A stretch of DNA of 6,390 nt from Bdellovibrionales bacterium (GTDB lineage: Bacteria; Bdellovibrionota; Bdellovibrionia; Bdellovibrionales; UBA1609), in assembly GCA_026648125.1 (NCBI GenBank), contig JAPKGD010000110.1, positions 1 to 6,390 of the forward strand. Direction: 5' to 3'. Shown piece after piece: positions 1-5,532 of the stretch. Within the stretch, counting starts at the first letter, position 1; each line of letters opens with the position of its first letter. Both the position numbers and the translations under genes were made by a program. A model generated the notes under the pieces. That model was not told the origin of the DNA, ran no database searches, and saw only the letters and a program-made list of their open reading frames with translations.

Positions 1-375
1 GATGTCGACGCCGAAGTTGACCAAGCCACCGGCGATGGTGCCTATGACGCCAAGAACTGCTGGGATTGGGCCGAAGAAAATGGTGTGCGCGGAGTGTTTC
101 CTCCAAGGAAGGGGGCAAAGCTCAAATCCCACGGTAACTCCAAAGGCAAATCATCGCAAAGAGATAAACATATTCGATTGAGACGTAACGTTGGGAAAAA
201 GAGATGGAAGAAGAAAACAAAATACTCGCGCAGGTCGCTGGCGGAAACCGCCATGTATCGCTTCAAGGCGCTTCTTGGTGAAGACCTCAGTTCTCGGCAA
301 ACACCCAATCAGATGGCTGAAGCTATTCTCAAATGTAAAATCTTAAACATGATGCCAACCCCAGCTGTTTTGTGA
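1..375 (+). CDS. IS5-family DDE transposase, C-terminal portion (5' end outside window)
   Basis: The frame is open from base 1 to the TGA at 373-375 and gives 124 residues of a transposase that cuts and joins the ends of its own element. Two catalytic acids of the RNase H-like core are visible: the Asp in GDGAYD (window residue 12) and the Glu at window residue 82. The latter sits in a perfect Y-(2)-R-(3)-E-(6)-K signature (Y75, R78, E82, K89) typical of the IS4/IS5 superfamily. A very basic stretch (residues 54-74) lies between them. The C-terminal AEAILKCKILN segment also fits the family. I see no frameshift in the visible part, so the enzyme could be active, but the first catalytic Asp and the start are not in view. 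The usual tail after KILN (something like KMTSLGMP) looks shortened or altered here. Confidence 0.9.
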   Translation, partial: DVDAEVDQATGDGAYDAKNCWDWAEENGVRGVFPPRKGAKLKSHGNSKGKSSQRDKHIRLRRNVGKKRWKKKTKYSRRSLAETAMYRFKALLGEDLSSRQTPNQMAEAILKCKILNMMPTPAVL

Positions 376-376
376 T

Positions 377-434
377 GGCCGCAGTTGCTGAATCAGCGGC
401 GGCGGAGCCGCCTGCTGATTCATGCAACAAGGCC
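377..434. repeat. IS right terminal inverted repeat, forming a long near-palindromic hairpin
   Basis: The sequence pairs with itself. GGCC (377-380) matches 431-434, GTTGC (384-388) matches 424-428, TGAATCAGC (389-397) matches 414-422 and GGCGGC (398-403) matches 407-412. The loop is GGA, with a one-base bulge at 413 and small interruptions nearer the base. The inner arm is therefore nearly a second, inverted copy of the IS terminus itself. There is no T-run after the hairpin, so it is not a classical rho-independent terminator. Hairpins at IS ends are known to limit translation of the transposase from outside transcripts. Here the hairpin also contains the ATG used by the downstream gene. 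Confidence 0.85.
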
Positions 435-1258
435 GTTCCCTGTTGTTGCTTTCTTCTTTGAGTCTGAGTGCTCAAGAGCTTGGCGCGCCAGGCGTGGATT
501 TAAGGGAGCGCAAGCCTCTTTGGGAGTTGGGCTTTTTGTTCGGTGCCGTCTATGTCCCCGATTACCCTTCGAGTGATGAATCGCATGTGCGCTATTTGCC
601 TTTGCCCTATTTTCGCTATCGCGGTGAAGTCTTTCGTGCGGATGAGGATGAGGGAACTCGAGCACGCCTGTTTAAAGATGCGAACTATGATTTTGATATT
701 TCAGCGGCCGCCGCATTTCCGGTGGGAAGGGGAGATAATCGGGCCAGAAGAGGAATGCCAGAACTAGATTGGATTGGAGAGTTGGGGCCTCGTTTGATCG
801 TGGAATTTCCAGAACGGCCCGAATTTGAACTGTATTTTCCCCTTCGCGCCGTCTTCACCACGGACTTGAGCTATGCGCAGTATCTGGGCGTTAAATTTTC
901 TCCGGGCATGGGCTGGTCGGACAAGCTGTGGTCCGAGGCGAAGCTAGGATACATCTTGAGGTGGTCCTTTGATTTTGCGAGCAACGGAGTGGCGGACCGC
1001 TTTTATGAAGTTCGGCCTGAATTTGCCACCAGCGATCGCCCTCAGTATGATGCTCACGGTGGTTATATGGGGAGTAGTTTAACTGGTGGAGTTTTTCGGC
1101 GTGGAAAAACCATCGAATGGTTTTCGGCTATTCAGTACACCCGATATGATGGTGCAAGAAACTCTGAGAGTCCCTTGTTTCGTAGCCATACGGCGTTTTC
1201 AATTTTCTTTGGCTTTGCCTACCTATTATATGAATCCGAAGAGGCTGGACACCTTTAG
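422..1258 (+). CDS. MipA/OmpV-family outer-membrane protein with an IS-derived start
   Basis: The 278-residue product is a MipA/OmpV-type beta-barrel. MipA of E. coli is the MltA-interacting scaffold between murein hydrolase and synthase, but many homologues have no known role. Family hallmarks are the opening strand WELGFLFGAVYVPDYP (about residues 34-49), the SSDES turn, and LPLPYFRYRGE (59-69). They are followed by alternating aromatic strands to the end (AFSIFFGFAYLLY). Residues 1-17 can act as a signal peptide: Arg5, a Leu/Ser-rich core, then possible cleavage at SLSA-QEL. The first four codons plus one base (422-434) belong to the IS repeat, and an in-frame TGA at 416-418 blocks any start further upstream. 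No Shine-Dalgarno is evident and the ATG lies in a stable hairpin. The gene may be silent or only weakly expressed, although the rest of the frame is intact. Confidence 0.88.
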   Translation: MQQGRSLLLLSSLSLSAQELGAPGVDLRERKPLWELGFLFGAVYVPDYPSSDESHVRYLPLPYFRYRGEVFRADEDEGTRARLFKDANYDFDISAAAAFPVGRGDNRARRGMPELDWIGELGPRLIVEFPERPEFELYFPLRAVFTTDLSYAQYLGVKFSPGMGWSDKLWSEAKLGYILRWSFDFASNGVADRFYEVRPEFATSDRPQYDAHGGYMGSSLTGGVFRRGKTIEWFSAIQYTRYDGARNSESPLFRSHTAFSIFFGFAYLLYESEEAGHL

Positions 1259-1338
1259 GGCGGACATGGCCGTTTCGGACTAACCAATGGAATCCTGACA
1301 ATTTTAGAGCAAAGTTCTAACATTGACTCTTTCGTGGG

Positions 1339-1941
1339 GTGATAGACTGGCTTTGCATGAGTCTAGTTGATCGTAAGTGGATCTCCCCTCAGCGACAGTT
1401 CAATACAGACGTAACCACTTTCTATCGTGCGGGGTCATCTCGTAGATCTCTAGTCAAATCCCTTAAGAAAATTGTTCTGTCTGCTTTGAGGGGGCTAGCC
1501 GTAGCATTTATATTGCTCGTCGCCCTAATTCATTCATTGTCTCTTGAAATTCAATTGCCACGCCGTTGGCGAATCAGAGGCTCTCGGGCTGTTCTCGCTC
1601 ACACTTATTCAAAATGGATACTCTACCTCTTAGGTCGTAGAAATGAGAAATTTGGTCCTCTTAATGTAAATTCAAATGGAATTTTACAAGCACGACCTCA
1701 AACGATTCTTTGTATTCTCAAGCTATCTTCTCAACAGCCGACAAATTTTGTCGTTAGCGAAGATTGGAGAGAAAGACCAATCATTGGACTTCTATGCATT
1801 TTAAGCGGATGTCTTTTTCTCCACCGCAAGGGCAGCTGGCATTATTCCAGAGACCTCGAGGAAATCCAGGTGGGGCGACTCAAGGGACTTCACCTTGTCG
1901 AGCTGGTCATACTCCAAAGCAGAAACGGTCTCTATATTTAG
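1339..1941 (+). pseudogene. Decayed PlsC-type lysophospholipid acyltransferase
   Basis: The open frame begins at a GTG without a ribosome site and reads 200 residues. It has a membrane segment (about 47-68), then LPRRWR and a SKWILYLLG stretch as in 1-acyl-glycerol-3-phosphate acyltransferases. Further on, NFVVSEDWRERPIIG (136-150) and GCLFLHRKG (157-165) match the usual 'P..G....G..F..R' block. The NHxxxxD catalytic box should lie between RPQTIL (119-124) and LSSQQPTNF (129-137), but only Cys-Ile-Leu-Lys is there, as if an in-frame deletion removed it near 1708-1720. After DLEEI (172-176) homology seems to jump to another frame (near 1866-1884). That frame reads QGTS and, later, KRSLYLGL, resembling the EGTS...FKRSL motif with Glu changed to Gln. 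The C-terminal part is missing where the mnmH 3' end begins. The family call rests on motif memory only. A short unrelated hypothetical gene is the alternative. Confidence 0.55.
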
Positions 1942-3059
1942 GTTTGAAGACTCTCAATGTTGCTGAGAGAATCAAAAAAAACACCTGGTACCTTGGCGAC
2001 GATGCGGTGTTTTTGGCGTTCCATATGCTTGGAGTAAAAGGGGTCGTAGTAGTTCTCTAGGAGAAACTCAATCCAGGGGAGATGGGCGGACCACTTCTCT
2101 GATTGTTCTGATTCCACCAATGCTGTTTCGATGAGCCGAAGCGCCTCTTGCGCTCGTGCGCCTCCGAGCTTTCGAGAAATTTTGTGAATGGGGTCCGTCA
2201 GGCGGCTACGGAGAGTTTGCCAGGCCAGGTGTTCAGGCATACGCCGGCGAAGTTCCGCAATGGCATCTATGACATATTCTTCTAAGATAACTTGAGCTCG
2301 TACGTCTTGAGCTTCATCAATCACCACGAGGGGACATTGGCGAAGCGGTAAAAATACAGAATCAGGTAGAGTCATTTTTCCTATGGTGCGGGCTTCGTCC
2401 TCCATCCACACGGTCTTTTTTCTAAGAAGATGGGCCCTATGAATTTCTAGGGCCAATTGGTTTTCAAAATTTACTTGAGATGGCTGTGGATCAAGTTCAT
2501 TGCCATAGGCCGAACCACGGTGGTGGGCCAAGCCCTCCAGATCGATGACGGTTATTGATGGGGTCTCGGCTTTATGCCTTTTAAGAATTCGCGTTTTACC
2601 AGATCCGGTATGACCAGAAAGGCAGATGAGAGGAAGCTTGGAACATTCGTCGAGCCAGGAAAGAAACTGATTACGGGTCGCCTTATAGCCACCTTGAATG
2701 CGGGGAACACGAATGTTGGCTTCACTCAGCCAAGCTTGAGAAATTTGAGAACGCTGGCCGCCGCGAAAGCAATAGAGAATCAAATCAGGATGGGTCTTGG
2801 CGAGATGAGCCCAGGACTCAATGCGAGCCGCCCGAGTTGGCCCCGAAACTAAACTATGGCCAAGCTTGATGGCCGCATCAGGGCCTTCCTCCTTATAGGT
2901 CAGACCCACTTGGTGTCTTTCATCATCGGTTAGAAGTGGTAAACACATGGAGCCGGGAACAGACCCCTCACTATATTCGATGGGAGCGCGAACATCGAGA
3001 AAGACTCCGCCGTTCAGGAGATGGCTTTGCCACTGTTCATCTGTGGCAAATGCGCTCAT
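1938..3059 (-). CDS. mnmH: tRNA 2-selenouridine synthase
   Basis: MnmH (SelU, YbbB) converts 2-thiouridine to 2-selenouridine at the wobble base U34 of Lys, Glu and Gln tRNAs. It uses selenophosphate and passes through an S-geranylated intermediate. The 373-residue length is close to the E. coli enzyme. Residues 1-135 form a rhodanese domain with LDVRAPIEY (21-29) and the active-site loop YCFRGGQRSQ with Cys97. A P-loop GHTGSGKT (149-156) starts the second domain, followed by the family-typical DLEGLAHHRGSAYG (173-186) and, near the end, YYDPFYSKH (337-345). All key residues are present. The ATG overlaps the selD stop as ATGA, and GGAG lies 10 bases upstream inside selD, which suggests translational coupling to SelD, the supplier of its substrate. 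The stop codon lies over the end of the decayed acyltransferase frame. No terminator is visible after it. Confidence 0.96.
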   Translation of the reverse strand: MSAFATDEQWQSHLLNGGVFLDVRAPIEYSEGSVPGSMCLPLLTDDERHQVGLTYKEEGPDAAIKLGHSLVSGPTRAARIESWAHLAKTHPDLILYCFRGGQRSQISQAWLSEANIRVPRIQGGYKATRNQFLSWLDECSKLPLICLSGHTGSGKTRILKRHKAETPSITVIDLEGLAHHRGSAYGNELDPQPSQVNFENQLALEIHRAHLLRKKTVWMEDEARTIGKMTLPDSVFLPLRQCPLVVIDEAQDVRAQVILEEYVIDAIAELRRRMPEHLAWQTLRSRLTDPIHKISRKLGGARAQEALRLIETALVESEQSEKWSAHLPWIEFLLENYYDPFYSKHMERQKHRIVAKVPGVFFDSLSNIESLQT

Positions 3060-4096
3060 AGAAAAGTCACTCCGGGAGCGGAGGAAGTGACCTCACCAAC
3101 GATCGCCACACCTGGAAAATGAGACTTGAGTGCCGAGAGAACAGAGTCAGCGTGGTCTTTAGAGACAGAAAGTAAGAGTCCCCCACTGGTTTGTGGATCA
3201 TGAATTATTTGAAGGCGCCAGCCATCGAGTAAGCCGGTGTTGAGATGTTCGGAAGTGTATTCGCGATTTGTGCGATGGGCTTTGGTTAAAAAGCCAGCTT
3301 CAATAAATTCTTGGGCTCGCTTAAATATGGGTAGCGCATCAAATTCAAATTGTAAGCCTCGTCGGCTCGCTCGGCTCAATTGCCAACTGTGTCCACTCAA
3401 GCCAAAGCCAGTAATGTCGGTGGCCGCGTGAATGGCAAGAATCTCATCTGGGCTCAGGTACTCCACGGCGTTGTTTAACCGGGTCATCGAGGACATCACG
3501 TCTGAAATCTCTTCTTCAGTGACTTCACTTCTTTTCAGTGCTGCGGTCGAAGCTCCCGTACCAAGGGGTTTGGTGAGTATGAGTTGGTCGCCAATTTGTG
3601 CACCTTGATTGGTCCAAATACGATCGGGATGGACAAGGCCGGTGACTGCAAGGCCAAACTTCAGAGTGTCGTCATCGATGGAGTGGCCACCGACAAAATT
3701 GGTTTTTGCTTCAGACAATAAATCAGAAGCCCCTTGAAGAACCTCGCCAATGATTTGATTGTCCAAACTTGCCGTTGGAAACGCTAAAACTCCGAGCGCT
3801 GTAATAGGGCGCCCACCCATGGCATAGACATCGCTCACAGCATTACAACTCGCTACTCGCCCAAAGAGATGAGGTGAGTCGACGATGGGAGTAAAGAAAT
3901 CGATGGTTTGGACGAGAGCCGTATCATCAGTGATTTTATAAATGGCGGCGTCGTCAAAGTGACGACCATCGACAAGAAGGGCAGGGTGGGCTTCTGGAAA
4001 GCGCACATTCTCGAGAATTTTGCGTAATTCCGCCGCCGCCACCTTAGCGGCGCAGCCACCTTTTTGTACGGTTTGGGTCAGTCGGATCTTTTCCAT
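3056..4096 (-). CDS. selD: Selenide, water dikinase (selenophosphate synthetase), Cys form
   Basis: SelD makes monoselenophosphate from selenide and ATP, the selenium donor for MnmH and for selenocysteine synthesis. The 346-residue protein has the AIR-synthase-like two-domain layout. The N-terminal loop KGGCAAK carries Cys15 and Lys18, matching the essential Cys17 and Lys20 of E. coli; many bacteria have selenocysteine at the first of these. The neighbouring Cys19 of E. coli is Ala here. Metal and nucleotide residues are visible in FDDAA (Asp48, Asp49), SDVYAMGG (Asp89), VGGHS (135-139) and TDITGFGLSGH (Asp227), and HDPQTSGG lies near the C-terminus. GAGG seven bases before the ATG is a good ribosome site. 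The gene sits 52 bases after the pseudouridine synthase and overlaps mnmH by four bases. This is the classic gene pair of selenouridine users; no selA, selB or selC lies in the window. Confidence 0.96.
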   Translation of the reverse strand: MEKIRLTQTVQKGGCAAKVAAAELRKILENVRFPEAHPALLVDGRHFDDAAIYKITDDTALVQTIDFFTPIVDSPHLFGRVASCNAVSDVYAMGGRPITALGVLAFPTASLDNQIIGEVLQGASDLLSEAKTNFVGGHSIDDDTLKFGLAVTGLVHPDRIWTNQGAQIGDQLILTKPLGTGASTAALKRSEVTEEEISDVMSSMTRLNNAVEYLSPDEILAIHAATDITGFGLSGHSWQLSRASRRGLQFEFDALPIFKRAQEFIEAGFLTKAHRTNREYTSEHLNTGLLDGWRLQIIHDPQTSGGLLLSVSKDHADSVLSALKSHFPGVAIVGEVTSSAPGVTFL

Positions 4097-4103
4097 GGTT
4101 AAG

Positions 4104-4107
4104 CCTC
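4104..4107 (-). promoter_or_regulatory. Ribosome binding site of selD
   Basis: On the minus strand GAGG (within AGGCGAGG) lies seven bases before the selD ATG at 4096-4094. It is the only good Shine-Dalgarno sequence in the 52-base gap behind the pseudouridine synthase gene and supports this start. Confidence 0.65.
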
Positions 4108-4148
4108 GCCTTCTGCTGAGATCTGGCTAACGCATACCTTGAATAGGG

Positions 4149-5060
4149 TCAACGCTCAGGTCTTAAGAAGGCTCTTCTCGCCCCTCTGGGGCCGGGCAAA
4201 ACGATTTTAGTTGAAATGAGTTCAAGATGGGCGGGCAATGGCTTCGAGGGGCTTGAAAACCCATAAATTCGATCCCCCCAGATCGGGGCACCGAGGTGAG
4301 CCAGTTGGGCCCGGACTTGATGGGTTCTCCCGGTGATGAGCTGAAGATCCACCAGGTAAAGATCGGACAATTTGGGGTGCGGTTGAACCGGATTAATGAT
4401 CAATTCGGCCCGCTTTTGATTCTGACCTGTCATCAAGTTCTCGCTGACGGTTTGGTTTCCCTGTTTGTTGAGAGTTAAAAAATGAATGTGCCTGCCCTGA
4501 GGAGGAGGAGTGGAGCAAATGGCTCGGTAGTATTTTTCAACAAGTCCATTTTTGAGCCAGGTCTGAAAGTGGCGGGCAAATTTATGGCTCCGACCTAAGA
4601 CAATCAATCCGGCCGTGTCGTGATCAAGTCGATGGACGGGCCAAAGTGAGCCAAATTCTTCTTGTAAGAGATAAAGTAAATTCTCTTTGCTGTTGTCGAG
4701 AGTGGGGTGCGTGGGAAGTCCATGTGGTTTGTTGGCAACGATAAAGTCCTCATTCACATGAACCGCAGCCTCTCGCGCCTTAAAACCCTCGGAAGAGAAT
4801 CTTTTTGGCTGCAGGTGAATTCGCAAAATATCTCCGACGTTAAGCTCAGTATTGTTTCGCTGCCGGCGACCATTTAAGTAAATCGAGCCGAGATCAATAA
4901 GAAGTTCCGCTCGCTCAAGGGAGATGGATTGAGATTGTTCGAGATAGTGCGCGAGGGATGGAAAATTTTGCTCAATTCGAATATGGCGGATGCGTTGGCG
5001 CCCTGTTGCTAGCGCTGGGGACAAACATTGGTTATAAGGGGCAAAAGGGTAAGTGTTCAT
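4149..5060 (-). CDS. RluA-family pseudouridine synthase with S4 domain
   Basis: This 303-residue enzyme isomerises uridine to pseudouridine in rRNA or tRNA; the exact target site cannot be told from sequence. An S4 RNA-binding domain spans about residues 34-85 (SLERAELLIDLGSIYLNGRR). The catalytic domain follows with VNEDFIVANKPHGLPTHP (102-119). The family signature HRLDHDTAGL (143-152) carries the catalytic Asp146. LITGRTHQVRAQLAHLGAPI (241-260) then precedes WGDRIYG. The motifs place it in the RluA/RluC/RluD group, not RsuA. The start is the ATG of a CATG palindrome shared with the greB start. An in-frame TAG just upstream forbids a longer protein, but no Shine-Dalgarno is seen, so a start at TTG codon 13 cannot be excluded. 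selD and mnmH follow on the same strand, suggesting one RNA-modification operon. Confidence 0.93.
   Translation of the reverse strand: MNTYPFAPYNQCLSPALATGRQRIRHIRIEQNFPSLAHYLEQSQSISLERAELLIDLGSIYLNGRRQRNNTELNVGDILRIHLQPKRFSSEGFKAREAAVHVNEDFIVANKPHGLPTHPTLDNSKENLLYLLQEEFGSLWPVHRLDHDTAGLIVLGRSHKFARHFQTWLKNGLVEKYYRAICSTPPPQGRHIHFLTLNKQGNQTVSENLMTGQNQKRAELIINPVQPHPKLSDLYLVDLQLITGRTHQVRAQLAHLGAPIWGDRIYGFSSPSKPLPAHLELISTKIVLPGPRGARRAFLRPER
5045..5049 (+). promoter_or_regulatory. Ribosome binding site deciding the greB start
   Basis: AAGGG lies nine bases before the ATG at 5059 but only three before the in-frame GTG at 5053. The spacing favours the ATG and a 157-residue GreB beginning MPDSPNYI. 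Confidence 0.6.
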
Positions 5061-5532
5061 GCCAGATTCGCCAAACTACATCACTCCAGAGGGTTTTCAA
5101 AGGCTCCAAGAGGAGTTTAAGCGGCTTTTTCATGATGAACGGCCCAAACTCGTTGAAACCGTAGCCTGGGCCGCCGGAAATGGCGATCGCAGCGAGAATG
5201 GCGATTACATCTATGGTAAAAAGCGCTTAAGAGAAATTGATAAGCGGCTTAAGTTTTTACGGGATCGAATTGAAAGTGCCAAAATTGTTGATCCAAAAGA
5301 AATCACCGGAAGCAAAGTAGTCTTTGGCGCAACGGTGACAATTTGCGATGAAGAGGGTGAGGAGCGAACTTATCAAATTGTTGGCGAAGATGAAATCGAT
5401 CCCTCCAAAAACCGCATCTCTTGGAAGTCACCTATGGCTAAAGCTCTTTTAGGAAAATCGGAAGGTGACGAAGTTGAAGTGAGTCGTCCCGCAGGTAAAC
5501 TCTTTGCGGAGATTCTTAAAGTTTCTTACTAA
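5059..5532 (+). CDS. greB: Transcription elongation factor GreB
   Basis: GreB enters the secondary channel of RNA polymerase and stimulates cleavage of backtracked RNA so that stalled complexes can resume. The 157 residues from the ATG match the length of E. coli GreB (158). An N-terminal coiled-coil hairpin (about 8-75) carries the tip NGDRSENGDY with Asp43 and Glu46, the acidic pair that helps hold the catalytic Mg2+. KKRLREIDKRLKFL is diagnostic of GreB rather than GreA. The FKBP-like domain (about 78-157) contains the conserved IVGEDEID (107-114) and SPMAKALLGKSEGD (124-137). An in-frame GTG six bases upstream would add only two residues and has poor ribosome spacing. The gene starts back-to-back with the pseudouridine synthase, so its promoter must lie inside that gene. 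Its last 17 bases overlap the tail of the convergent PTPS-like gene. Confidence 0.96.
   Translation: MPDSPNYITPEGFQRLQEEFKRLFHDERPKLVETVAWAAGNGDRSENGDYIYGKKRLREIDKRLKFLRDRIESAKIVDPKEITGSKVVFGATVTICDEEGEERTYQIVGEDEIDPSKNRISWKSPMAKALLGKSEGDEVEVSRPAGKLFAEILKVSY

Larger units (their letters stand above)
1..434 (+). mobile_element. Right-hand part of an IS5-family (IS903-like) insertion sequence, cut by the window edge
   Basis: The segment holds the C-terminal part of a DDE transposase followed, 1 base after the stop codon, by a terminal inverted repeat that ends at about 434. Read inward from the outer end, the repeat begins GGCCTTGTTGCATGAATC. From memory this resembles the IS903-type terminus GGCTTTGTTGAATAAATC, which is why I favour the IS903 subgroup of IS5. 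The left end is outside the window, so neither the target duplication nor the completeness of the element can be judged. IS903-type elements usually duplicate 9 bp; if that holds here the duplication would be the nine bases at 435-443. The insertion abuts the 5' end of the MipA-family gene and has removed that gene's native start. Confidence 0.85.

Noticed and set aside
42..308. Minus-strand open frame opposite the transposase
   Set aside because: It mirrors the clearly coding transposase frame, has low-complexity composition and no ribosome site.
1304..1320. Inverted repeat TTAGA...TCTAA after the MipA-family gene
   Set aside because: The stem has only five AT-rich pairs and no T-run follows, so it is too weak to call a terminator.
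1323..1351. TTGACT as a -35 box ahead of the acyltransferase remnant
   Set aside because: No -10-like hexamer stands at 16-18 bases; the hexamers there read GACTGG or ACTGGC.
1949..1976. Hairpin CTCTCA...TGAGAG next to an A-run, a possible terminator for mnmH
   Set aside because: The A-run follows the hairpin only on the plus strand. On the minus strand, where mnmH is transcribed, the T-run comes before the hairpin, and the structure lies inside the mnmH coding sequence.
1764..2060. Open frame of 98 codons overlapping the acyltransferase remnant and the mnmH 3' end
   Set aside because: Not an independent gene: its first half looks like the frameshifted acyltransferase tail and its second half is antisense to intact mnmH.
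4120..4155. TTGACC on the minus strand as a -35 box for a separate selD promoter
   Set aside because: It overlaps the stop codon of the pseudouridine synthase and has no acceptable -10 at the right distance; an operon is simpler.
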